From assembly GCA_038747915.1 (NCBI GenBank), contig JBCDJJ010000005.1, positions 14,774 to 78,773 of the forward strand: a DNA stretch of 64,000 nucleotides, written 5' to 3'. Made by a program: the position numbers and the translations under genes. The notes beneath the pieces were generated by a model that saw only the letters and a program-made list of their open reading frames with translations, was not told the DNA's origin and did not search any database. Shown piece after piece: positions 12,984 to 20,744 of the stretch. Source of the stretch: JBCDAP01 sp038747915. Lineage in GTDB: Bacteria > Planctomycetota > Phycisphaerae > Phycisphaerales > UBA1924. Positions within the stretch are counted from its first letter, which is position 1. Every line of letters starts with the position of its first letter.

Positions 12984-15038
12984 TCAGGAGCCAATCTCTC
13001 CGCCGTCATCCTTCGTGATCGCCACCACCGTGGGCAGCGGCGGCGCATCGCTCCCCGCCGAGTTCGGCCACCGCGTGGACGGTGCGTCGAAGGTCGACCC
13101 ACGGTCGTCTCCGGGGTGCTGCACGGCGACGAACACCGTCCGCGCATCGGGCGTGAAGCAGGGCCCGCACAGCTCCGCCCCCGTCGGGCATGCATAGAAC
13201 AGCTTCGTGAGCGCGCGCCCCGGCCCGGCGGTGTCCGTCGCACGCAGACCATCCGGGATGCCGAAGCTCGCCTGCTTGCTGCCCTGATCGGTCGCGATCC
13301 ACATCCGTCCTTTGTGGTCGAACGCGCAGTTGTCCGGGCACGCCAGCCACCCGTCCTTGGAGACATCGGGGTGGTAGACCGCCCCGACCTCGTCATCACC
13401 GGGGTCACCGGCACGGAGGAAGATCTCCCAGGTGGCCTCGCTCGACACGTGATCGGCTGACTCCGGCGAACCCTCCGCGGCCCCCGGCGGCACGATCTCG
13501 ATGATGTGGCCCGCCAGGTTCTCCGCCCGCGGGTTCGCGGCGTCCAACTGCTCCTCGGTCCGCCGCGAGTTGTTCGTCAGCATCGCGTATACCTTGCCCG
13601 AAGTGGGGTTCGGCTCCACGTCCTCAGGCCGATCCATCGGCGTCGCGCCGAGCAGGTCCGCGGCCCGACGCGTGTCGATCAGCACCTCGCCCTGCGAATC
13701 GAACCCGTTCGCCTCGGTGAGCGGGCCCTCGCCGTACACGAGCGGCAGCCAGCGCATCGTGCCATCCGAGTTGAACCGGGCGACCGACAGCACGCCCTCA
13801 TCGAGCAGGTCCTCGTTGTGCTCCGGATCCTCGAGATCCACCGGGCGATCACTGACAAATCGGTAGACGTACTCGAACCGCTGATCGTCACCCATGTACA
13901 CCACGAGTCGCTTTGTGCGCGCATCGATGACCGTCGTGCTGCCCTCGTGCTTGATGCGGCCGAGCGCGGTGCGTTTCACCGGCACGCTCTCGGGGTCGTA
14001 GGGGTCAAACTCCACGACCCACCCGAACCGGTTCGGCTCGCGCGGGTGCTTCTCGAGATCGAACCGCTCGTCCGCGGATCGCCAGTCGTACTCCGCGGTG
14101 CCGAGCCCGTAGCGTGTGTGATTGGCCGACTCCTCGCCGACACGCTCGGGATCGCCCACGAAGTACTTGTTGAAGTTCTCCTCGGCGACCAGCACCGTGC
14201 CCCACGGCGTGACCCCGCCCGCGCAATTGTTCACCGTGCCGAAGACCGATCGGCCCATGGGGTCGGCCTCCGTGCGCATGCGGCGATGACCCGCACCGGG
14301 CCCACCGATCCGCATGGCGGTCGTCGGCATGATCCGCCGGTTGAACCGGCTTGCGACCACCGGCACCCACGCGCCATCGGCGCCGCGCCGTACCTCCATC
14401 ACGGTGTGCCCGTGCGCCGCCATGTCGGTCTCGACCCGCTCGGGAGTGAGCGACAGGCTCGACCGCGTCTGCGACCACATGAGCCAGGCGCACGTGTACT
14501 CGTGGTTCACGCACAGCAGGCCATGATCCGAGTTCTCCGAGCCCCGCGGCAGCGGCATGTACGCGATGAAGTCGCAGTTGTAGCCGAACAGGTGCGCTTG
14601 CTCGTCGCCGCTCAACCGCCCGGGCCGGAACACCGGCGCCCCCTCGAACACCGGATCGCCCCACCGGATGAGTGGCTGCGCGGTGTACCCCGGGCTCACG
14701 TTGTCGGTCGCGGTGATGACAGCGGGGATCTCATCGAACCCGAGCGTCGATGGCCCGCTCGGCGATGCGGCGCCGGCGATCGTGCCCCCGTGCCCGGGCG
14801 ACCCGCACGCGAACGTGCCCACGGGGATCGCGGCGCCCGCTGCCGCTGCCAGGGCAGCCTTGAGGACACCACGCCGGGTGAGCCGCTCGACGATCACCTC
14901 ATCGATCGACGGGTGCCCCGACCGGTTGCTCGGGCGGTCGTCGTGGTCCTCGATCACCTCGAACGACGCGGCCCATGCATCGGTGCGCAGGCCCCGGCGT
15001 GATGTAGACGGAACGGTCTGGCTCTCGGTCTCGCTCAT
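12984..15038 (-). CDS. phoX: PhoX-family alkaline phosphatase (DUF839), Tat-exported
   Basis: The ATG at 15038 gives 684 residues; an open frame upstream to 15188 only reads through the palindromic repeat. The N-terminus has a twin-arginine signal (LTRRGVLKAALAAAAGAAIP, residues about 56-75), so the enzyme is exported folded. The body matches the PhoX/DUF839 beta-propeller: AYMPLPRGSENSDHGLLCVNHEYT near residue 160, then GGVTPWGTVLVAEENFN, a DDQRFEYVYRFVS block, and a C-terminal PDNCAFDHKGRMWIATDQG segment. Family members are calcium- and iron-dependent phosphomonoesterases induced by phosphate limitation. The neighbouring genes (mnmG, aroB) are unrelated; no Pho box was recognised. Confidence 0.92.
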   Translation of the reverse strand: MSETESQTVPSTSRRGLRTDAWAASFEVIEDHDDRPSNRSGHPSIDEVIVERLTRRGVLKAALAAAAGAAIPVGTFACGSPGHGGTIAGAASPSGPSTLGFDEIPAVITATDNVSPGYTAQPLIRWGDPVFEGAPVFRPGRLSGDEQAHLFGYNCDFIAYMPLPRGSENSDHGLLCVNHEYTCAWLMWSQTRSSLSLTPERVETDMAAHGHTVMEVRRGADGAWVPVVASRFNRRIMPTTAMRIGGPGAGHRRMRTEADPMGRSVFGTVNNCAGGVTPWGTVLVAEENFNKYFVGDPERVGEESANHTRYGLGTAEYDWRSADERFDLEKHPREPNRFGWVVEFDPYDPESVPVKRTALGRIKHEGSTTVIDARTKRLVVYMGDDQRFEYVYRFVSDRPVDLEDPEHNEDLLDEGVLSVARFNSDGTMRWLPLVYGEGPLTEANGFDSQGEVLIDTRRAADLLGATPMDRPEDVEPNPTSGKVYAMLTNNSRRTEEQLDAANPRAENLAGHIIEIVPPGAAEGSPESADHVSSEATWEIFLRAGDPGDDEVGAVYHPDVSKDGWLACPDNCAFDHKGRMWIATDQGSKQASFGIPDGLRATDTAGPGRALTKLFYACPTGAELCGPCFTPDARTVFVAVQHPGDDRGSTFDAPSTRWPNSAGSDAPPLPTVVAITKDDGGEIGS

Positions 15039-15087
15039 GCCCACATCGTACGTCGCCGGCCCAGAATCAGATGCCGCGTTGGCGGGT

Positions 15088-15159
15088 TGCCACTCGCGGC
15101 TTGTCCGCCAGTGTTCAACGACTTCGGCACTCGCACTGGCGGACAAGCCGCGAGTGGCA
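15088..15159. repeat. free-standing palindromic repeat (26-bp perfect arms)
   Basis: The arms at 15088-15113 and 15134-15159 are exact reverse complements over 26 bases with a 20-base loop. The arm pattern TGCCACT..CGGCTTG.CC.CCAGTG is the same as in the cores of the elements at 55216 and 63861, but here no flanking terminal repeats are visible. It lies between mnmG and phoX, where it may end mnmG transcription or stabilise mRNA. Confidence 0.85.
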
Positions 15160-15171
15160 CCCGTGCGCACG

Positions 15172-17061
15172 TCACGGTGCGGTCGCACCCGCGCGATTCC
15201 TCGCCCTGCGCTTCCGCCGCTCGAGTTCCACCATGATGAGCGACAGGTCCGCTGGGTTCACACCCTCGAGCCGGCGGGCGCGGCCGAGCGTGTCCGGGCG
15301 GAACCGCACGAGCGCCTGCTGCGCTTCGGCGCGGAGCCCTGTGATCGATGCGTAGTCCAGATCGATCGGGAGCGGCTTGTGCTCCGTCTCCGCGATGCGG
15401 CGCACCTCCGCGCGGTGCCGTGCGATGTACCCCGCGTACTGCCGCTCTGCGAGCACCGTTGCGAGCACACCACGGCCGACACCGGTGGCATCGACACCGG
15501 CGCGCGCCAGATCGCGCACCAGGTCTGCCTCGACGTACCCCGGGTGCTTCACGATCGTCGAGAGCGTTTTGCCGTCCACACGTGCGCCATCAATGTGCGC
15601 ATCAAGCTGGTTGATCGCTGACCGCCGAGTCTCGTACCGCGCCCACCGTGACTCGCCCACGAGCCCGAGCTCGCGAGCCATCGGCGTCAGCCGGTCCGCC
15701 GCGTTGTCCGCGCGGAGCATCAACCGGTATTCCGCCCGGCTCGTGAACATCCGGTAGGGCTCAACCGGTGTCTTGGTCACGAGGTCGTCCATCATCACAC
15801 CGATGTACGCCTCGTCGCGCCCGAGGGCCCACGGGGCCAACCCCCGCGCGCGCCGCACCGCGTTGACCCCCGCGATCAGGCCCTGCCCGCCGGCCTCTTC
15901 GTACCCCGATGTGCCGTTGATCTGCCCCGCCAGGTACAGCCCCTCGACGAGCTTGGTCTCGCCTGTCGGCAGGATCTGATGGGGCCGGACCATGTCGTAC
16001 TCGACCGCGTACCCGAACTGCAGGATCTCCGCGGCGGCACACCCGGGCATGCCCCGCACGATCCGGTGCTGCACGTCGCGCGGGAGCGAGGTCGAGATGC
16101 CGTTGCAGTAGACCCAGTCGCTCTCGTGGCTCTCGGGCTCGAGGAACACCTGGTGACTCGCCCGGTCCGCGAAGCGCACCACCTTGTCCTCGATCGAGGG
16201 GCAGTACCGCGGGCCGGCGGAGTCGATCTGGCCCGAGTACATCGGCGCGCGGTGCAGGTTCTCGCGGATCGCGGTGTGGATCTCCTCGGACGTCCGCGTG
16301 AGCCGGCACTCGACCTGCTCGATCGCCGGAAACTGCCCCGCCTCGGTGAGATCGGAAAACGGCATCGGATCGGCATCGCCCACCTGACGGTCGAGCGACT
16401 CCCACTCGATCGTCGACCGCTTGAGCCGTGGTGGGGTGCCCGTCTTGAGCCGGCCGAGCTCGAACCCCAGCTCGCGCAGCGTGTCGGAGATCCCTCGCGC
16501 GGGCCCCTCCCCGGCGCGCCCGCCCTCGGTCCGGTGCTCGCCCTCGTGCATCAGCCCACGCATGAACGTGCCGGTCGTGAGCACCACGGTGTGCGCGTGC
16601 AGCTCGACGTTGTTGCCATCCGGCGTCGCGATCACCGCACCCCGGCACACCGGGCGGCCGGCCCCCGCGCTCTCAAGGATGAATCGCTCCGCTGACCCCG
16701 CGATCACCTCGATCTCGTCGCGGGCGGTGATCATCTGGTGGGCGACGCGCGCGTACGCGTGCTTGTCGCACTGCGCCCGCGGGCCGCGGACCGCTGGCCC
16801 GCGCGACGTGTTGAGGACTTTGAACATGATCCCGGCGCGATCCGTCACCCGGCCCATGAGGCCGCCGAGCACATCGATCTCGCGCACCATGTGGCCCTTG
16901 GCGAGCCCGCCGATCGCTGGGTTGCAGCTCATTACACCGATCCGCGCGGGGTCGAGGGTCACGAGCGCGGTTTGTGCGCCCAGATTCGCACCCGCCCAGG
17001 CGGCCTCCAATCCGGCGTGACCACCCCCGATCACCACGATGTCGAAGTCGCGCCGGCTCAT
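15172..17061 (-). CDS. mnmG: tRNA uridine-5-carboxymethylaminomethyl(34) synthesis enzyme MnmG
   Basis: MnmG (GidA) works with MnmE to add the carboxymethylaminomethyl group to U34 of certain tRNAs. The 629-residue protein starts with the FAD-binding motif (DIVVIGGGHAGLEAAWAGA), followed by the family blocks MSCNPAIGGLAKGH, LNTSRGPAVRGPRAQCDK, GTFMRGLMHEG, the SGQIDSAGPRYCPSIEDK block, GYAVEYD, LYLAGQINGTSGYEEA and the C-terminal FTSRAEYRLMLRADNAD-like segment (here TSRAEYRLMLRADNAADRL). The length is normal. It is the first gene of the minus-strand group running down to 8.5 kb; the palindrome at 15088 separates it from phoX. Confidence 0.97.
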   Translation of the reverse strand: MSRRDFDIVVIGGGHAGLEAAWAGANLGAQTALVTLDPARIGVMSCNPAIGGLAKGHMVREIDVLGGLMGRVTDRAGIMFKVLNTSRGPAVRGPRAQCDKHAYARVAHQMITARDEIEVIAGSAERFILESAGAGRPVCRGAVIATPDGNNVELHAHTVVLTTGTFMRGLMHEGEHRTEGGRAGEGPARGISDTLRELGFELGRLKTGTPPRLKRSTIEWESLDRQVGDADPMPFSDLTEAGQFPAIEQVECRLTRTSEEIHTAIRENLHRAPMYSGQIDSAGPRYCPSIEDKVVRFADRASHQVFLEPESHESDWVYCNGISTSLPRDVQHRIVRGMPGCAAAEILQFGYAVEYDMVRPHQILPTGETKLVEGLYLAGQINGTSGYEEAGGQGLIAGVNAVRRARGLAPWALGRDEAYIGVMMDDLVTKTPVEPYRMFTSRAEYRLMLRADNAADRLTPMARELGLVGESRWARYETRRSAINQLDAHIDGARVDGKTLSTIVKHPGYVEADLVRDLARAGVDATGVGRGVLATVLAERQYAGYIARHRAEVRRIAETEHKPLPIDLDYASITGLRAEAQQALVRFRPDTLGRARRLEGVNPADLSLIMVELERRKRRARNRAGATAP

Positions 17062-17402
17062 TGCGAGCCAAGCGTAGGCCCGGTTGCTCCGGGTTCTCGA
17101 TCACCCATCCAAGGTCCGCGAACCCCCGTATGGCTGACCCGCCACAACACCACCCCAACATCGTGTGTCCGGTGGTATCGAGCTCGCGCAGGCGCCGTCC
17201 GGCCCGCCACGCCATCGGGGACGCGCCCGGGCGTTCACGGGTGCCTCTCGTCCGGAGAACCGACCGCGCAAAAGCGCGCACCGGCGTGACCGGCGCCCTG
17301 CTCGGCCCGGTGTTCGCGGAGGGAATCCCCTCGCTGAGCTTTGCACCGTGGAGCGCCGAAAGCCCGATGTCAGCACCTCGGGATTGACCGGTGGGACAAC
17401 TC
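17062..17402. other. intergenic region between divergent mnmG and a small exported-protein gene
   Basis: About 340 bases that must hold the promoters of both divergent genes. No tRNA-like fold, repeat or clear -35/-10 pair was found by eye. Short open frames on both strands lack any protein-like features. Confidence 0.5.
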
Positions 17403-17681
17403 ATGATCGAAAAGTGCGAGATCACCGCGGTGCCTGTGCGCGCCGCGGCCACCATCTTGGTCACCGTCGCTGCGCTCGTGGGCGGCTCGTTCAACTGCGG
17501 GTGTCTCTACGTCGAGCCCGGTCGGGCCGGCATCGAGGCGCAGGCGGTGGCGCTCGCGCCCGCGTACGGCACGCAGGCGATGGGCGCCCCCGGCGTCACC
17601 CCGCTGCTGGCCCCGGGCCGGCCACTCGACACCGCGATCGTGTTCGCGGAGGCGGATGATGGGAGTGTCGCGACACGCTGA
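17403..17681 (+). CDS. small putative exported protein
   Basis: A 92-residue frame from ATG (17403); an alternative GTG lies at 17391. Residues about 13-33 are hydrophobic (AAATILVTVAALVGGSFNC) and are followed by CGCLYVEPGR, so this may be a signal peptide with the two Cys near the cleavage site, possibly a lipoprotein. The remainder is Ala/Pro/Gly-rich with no domain. It lies about 195 bases upstream of tyrS. The coding status is uncertain: the composition is compatible with coding but no homology is recognised. Confidence 0.45.
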   Translation: MIEKCEITAVPVRAAATILVTVAALVGGSFNCGCLYVEPGRAGIEAQAVALAPAYGTQAMGAPGVTPLLAPGRPLDTAIVFAEADDGSVATR

Positions 17682-17774
17682 GCGCCGGTGCGACACTCAA
17701 CGAGCCGCGGGTGCGAGCCCGTGGATCGGCGCCGCGACAGTGGCCGGTACCACCACGGCTTCGTCGCTCGTGAT

Positions 17775-17840
17775 TCGGGATTCGTAATTCGGTCGGCGCT
17801 GCACGCGACGGGATCGCTTGACCCGAACTACGAATCCCGA
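17775..17840. repeat. imperfect inverted repeat upstream of tyrS
   Basis: TCGGGATTCGTAATTCGG (17775-17792) pairs with CCGAACTACGAATCCCGA (17823-17840), with one mismatch and a 30-base loop. Its right arm ends 35 bases before the tyrS ATG. It may be a dispersed palindrome or an mRNA leader hairpin; it lacks T-box features. Confidence 0.6.
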
Positions 17841-17875
17841 ATCCCGAGTCACGCGCTCCCCCTACACTCGCGCGC

Positions 17876-19273
17876 ATGCCCGAGACCGCACCACCCCCTT
17901 CGCACCCCGACCTCGCCGCGATCGACGCGGCCGAGCGCAATCCGCTGCTGCTTGACCTCGATGCTCGCGGCCTGATCTACCAGTGCACCGACATGGCGGG
18001 CCTGAACGCTCACCTGGCCCAGCCCCGCACGCTCTACAACGGTTTCGACCCGACCGCCGACTCGCTCACCGTCGGGAACCTGGTGGCCATCATGCTGCTG
18101 CGGCGGTTCCAGGCGCACGGGCACACGCCGATCGTGCTGATGGGCGGCGCGACAGGCCGCATCGGTGATCCCTCGGGCAAGGACGCCGAGCGTTCGCTCA
18201 TGGATGACGAACAGATCGAGGCCAACCTTGCTGGTCAGCGGCCGATCTTCGAATCACTCCTCGACTTCGACGAGGGCACGTCGAACCACGCCCGGATCGT
18301 GAACAACCACGACTGGTTCAAGACCATGGACGTGTACACGTTCCTCCGCGACGTGGGCAAGCATTTCTCGGTGAACGAGATGCTCCGCCGCGACAGCGTG
18401 AAGAACCGGATCGAGCGTGCCGAGCAGGGGATCAGCTACACCGAGTTCAGCTACATGCTGCTGCAGGCGTGGGACTTCGTACACCTGTATCGCGAACTCG
18501 ACGTCACGGTGCAAACCGCTGGCGCTGACCAATGGGGCAATATCGTCTCGGGCTCGGATCTCATCCGGCGTCTGGATACCGCAGTCGACGACGAGCACGC
18601 CGCCGCAGTTGCTCTCGGCCTCACGGCCCCCCTTCTCACCAAGGCCGACGGTTCGAAGTTCGGCAAATCCGAAGCCGGCGCCGTCTGGCTCACGCACCAC
18701 CGCCCCTCCGGCGAGCCCGGCACCTCGCCGTACGCCTACACCCAGTTCTGGCTCAACGCGGCCGACGACGATGTCGCCAAGTTCCTCAAGATCTTCACCG
18801 ACCTCGCCCCCGGTGACATCGCCGACCTCATGGCGGCCCACGCCGAGGCCCCACACGCCCGCGCCGCCCAGCAGACCCTTGCCAAGGAAGCCACCACCCT
18901 CCTCCACGGCGCCGCGGCCTACGAGCGTGCTGTCGGTGCAGCCCGTGCGCTCTTCTCCGGCGCTGTGGGCTCGCTCGACGAGCCCACGCTCAACGAGGTG
19001 TTCGCGGAGGTGCCCGCGAGCGAGCACCCACGCGATCAGCTCACCGCTGAGGGCGGCGTTGCCCTCGTCGACCTGCTCCCGCAGACGTCGCTGTGCTCGA
19101 GCAAGGGCGAGGCCCGGAAACACCTGGCCGCGGGCGCGGTCTCGATCAACGGCGACAAGCTCGACGCCGACGACCCCGTAGCGGTCCGCGTGACCGCTGA
19201 CGACCTGCTCCACCATCGCGTGATCCTGCTCCGCCGCGGCAAGAAGGCCTGGCACGTGACCCGGTGGACCTGA
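17876..19273 (+). CDS. tyrS: tyrosyl-tRNA synthetase
   Basis: A class I aminoacyl-tRNA synthetase of 465 residues that charges tRNA-Tyr. Family blocks are clear: NGFDPTADSLTVGNLVAIMLLRRFQ (residues about 54-78), GGATGRIGDPSGK, FLRDVGKHFSVNEML, SYTEFSYMLLQAWDF, QTAGADQWGNI, the KMSKS-type loop KFGKSEAGAVWL, and a C-terminal S4 RNA-binding domain (LCSSKGEARKHLAAGAVSIN). The HIGH signature is replaced by TVGN, so both His positions are changed; all other blocks are intact. An N-terminal extension of about 25 residues precedes the core. It has a hairpin immediately after the stop and faces a convergent gene. Confidence 0.96.
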   Translation: MPETAPPPSHPDLAAIDAAERNPLLLDLDARGLIYQCTDMAGLNAHLAQPRTLYNGFDPTADSLTVGNLVAIMLLRRFQAHGHTPIVLMGGATGRIGDPSGKDAERSLMDDEQIEANLAGQRPIFESLLDFDEGTSNHARIVNNHDWFKTMDVYTFLRDVGKHFSVNEMLRRDSVKNRIERAEQGISYTEFSYMLLQAWDFVHLYRELDVTVQTAGADQWGNIVSGSDLIRRLDTAVDDEHAAAVALGLTAPLLTKADGSKFGKSEAGAVWLTHHRPSGEPGTSPYAYTQFWLNAADDDVAKFLKIFTDLAPGDIADLMAAHAEAPHARAAQQTLAKEATTLLHGAAAYERAVGAARALFSGAVGSLDEPTLNEVFAEVPASEHPRDQLTAEGGVALVDLLPQTSLCSSKGEARKHLAAGAVSINGDKLDADDPVAVRVTADDLLHHRVILLRRGKKAWHVTRWT

Positions 19274-19276
19274 GCC

Positions 19277-19300
19277 GTGGCACAGGCGTCCCGCCTGTGT
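19277..19300. repeat. palindromic repeat arm after tyrS, same family as the insertion in dnaE
   Basis: CACAGGCG, TCC, CGCCTGTG forms a perfect 8-bp stem three bases after the tyrS stop. The 24-base segment beginning GTGGCACAGGCGTC is nearly identical to the left arm of the element inside dnaE at 49002. No second arm was found nearby. Placement between convergent genes suggests a role as a terminator. Confidence 0.65.
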
Positions 19301-19377
19301 GGAAGCTGGGTGCTGCGAAGACAACCGCCACGCGGTGATCGCCACGACGGGTGCCACGTCACCCCGACCACAACCAC

Positions 19378-20592
19378 TCAGTTCAAAGGCGTGAGCGCCA
19401 ACCGGCACATCGCCTCGATCGCGGTCGGCAGGGCCTTGTCGTTGAAATCGAACTGCGGGGTGTGCAGCCCCGGCATCCGGCCCTCGCCGGTCTCGTCCAG
19501 GCCGATCAGGAAGAAGCACGCGGGGACCTTCTGACAGTAGAAGCTGAAGTCCTCCGCGCCCATGCACGGCTCGGGCACCACGCCCACACGCTGCTCGCCG
19601 AACGTCGTCCGCGCGATCTCAAAGAACCGCTCGGTTGCGCCCGGGTCGTTGGCGGTCACCGGGTAGTCGGACTTGTAGGTGATCTCGGCGGTACACCCGA
19701 GCGCTTCCGCGGTCTTGGTGACGACCGCGTGGAACCGATCGCGGATGACCGCGCGATCGTGCTCGTCGAGCGTGCGCACGGTCCCGCGGATCGTCGCGCA
19801 GGGCGGCACGACGTTCGTCGCATCGTTGGGCGTCGAGATGTCGGTCACGGACAGCACGCGGCCGTGCGCGGGGTCCACGTTGCGGCTCACGATCGTCTGG
19901 AGCGACGTCACGATGTGCGCCGCAGCGACCACCGGGTCGACCGTCAGGTGGTGCATCGCGGCGTGCCCACCGCGGCCGTTGATCGTCGCCCAGAACTCAT
20001 CGCACGAGGCGAGCACCGGCCCCGGCCGCGTCGACAGGTGCCCGAGCGGGAACATCGGCCACCCGTGGAGCCCGTAGAGCTGATCGACGGGTGTGCCGAT
20101 CGCCGAGCCGTCGAGCGCCCCGTCTTTGACCATCAGATCGCCGCCCGCGCCGCCCTCCTCAGCGGGCTGAAAGATGAACACCACGTTGTTCGGCCGCTCC
20201 GGCGCCCTCGACAGCACGCGGGCGGTCGCAGCCAGGATCGCGGTGTGCGCATCGTGCCCGCAGGCGTGCATCACACCGGTGTTGGTCGAGGCGTACGGCA
20301 CCCCCGTGTCCTCAGTGATCGGCAGCGCATCCATGTCGGCCCGAAGGCCGATCGTGCGGGCCGAGCCGGGATCGCCGGTCGCGGGCAGGTACCCGAGCAC
20401 GCCGGTGCCGCGAGCGAGGCCCGCAGCGAACTCGACCCCCGCCCCGCGCAGCTCGTCCTGCACCACCTTCGCGGTCCGTTCCTCCTTGAACATCAACTCG
20501 GGGTGGGCGTGCAGATCGCGCCGGACCTCGGTCGCCCGCGGCAGGTCCGTGTCGATGAGAGAACGAAGATCGGCGGCGGCGGTAGTCGTCAT
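19378..20592 (-). CDS. M20-family amidohydrolase (N-acyl-amino-acid or hippurate hydrolase type)
   Basis: A 404-residue zinc-dependent amidohydrolase of peptidase family M20. The visible blocks are RRDLHAHPELMFKE (residues about 24-37), GLRADMDALPI, the metal-binding HACGHDAHTA, the catalytic Glu in FQPAEEGGAGG, a dimerisation domain beginning near GHLSTRPGPVLASCDEF with INGRGGHAAMHH, and MGAEDFSFYCQKVPACFFLIG with the last metal ligand in GLHTPQFDFND. This arrangement is that of amidohydrolases such as hippuricase, IAA-amino acid hydrolase and N-acetyldiaminopimelate deacetylase; the substrate cannot be chosen from sequence. Convergent with tyrS. Confidence 0.93.
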   Translation of the reverse strand: MTTTAAADLRSLIDTDLPRATEVRRDLHAHPELMFKEERTAKVVQDELRGAGVEFAAGLARGTGVLGYLPATGDPGSARTIGLRADMDALPITEDTGVPYASTNTGVMHACGHDAHTAILAATARVLSRAPERPNNVVFIFQPAEEGGAGGDLMVKDGALDGSAIGTPVDQLYGLHGWPMFPLGHLSTRPGPVLASCDEFWATINGRGGHAAMHHLTVDPVVAAAHIVTSLQTIVSRNVDPAHGRVLSVTDISTPNDATNVVPPCATIRGTVRTLDEHDRAVIRDRFHAVVTKTAEALGCTAEITYKSDYPVTANDPGATERFFEIARTTFGEQRVGVVPEPCMGAEDFSFYCQKVPACFFLIGLDETGEGRMPGLHTPQFDFNDKALPTAIEAMCRLALTPLN

Positions 20593-20625
20593 ACGTGGAT
20601 CGTAGGAAACCGAGCGCCCAGGGGA

Positions 20626-20725
20626 ACGAGCCGCGGGCGCGAGCCCGCGGGCCGGTCAGCCGAGACTCACGATGCACGCGAACGACGATCGCAGCACCGT
20701 CCGCAGGCTCGCGCCCGCGGCTCGT
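20626..20725. repeat. 20-bp perfect inverted repeat element
   Basis: ACGAGCCGCGGGCGCGAGCC (20626-20645) and GGCTCGCGCCCGCGGCTCGT (20706-20725) are exact reverse complements 60 bases apart. Each arm is partly palindromic itself. A related single arm (ACGAGCCGCGGGTGCGAGCC) appears near 17699. It fills most of the gap between the M20 gene and the uridylyltransferase gene and looks like a dispersed non-coding element. Confidence 0.75.
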
Positions 20726-20744
20726 CAGGATCACGGCCGGACAT

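Noticed and set aside
17682..17875. A T-box riboswitch upstream of tyrS
   Set aside because: No T-box consensus or anti-terminator was found; the inverted repeat lacks T-box structure, and T-boxes are mostly in Firmicutes and relatives.
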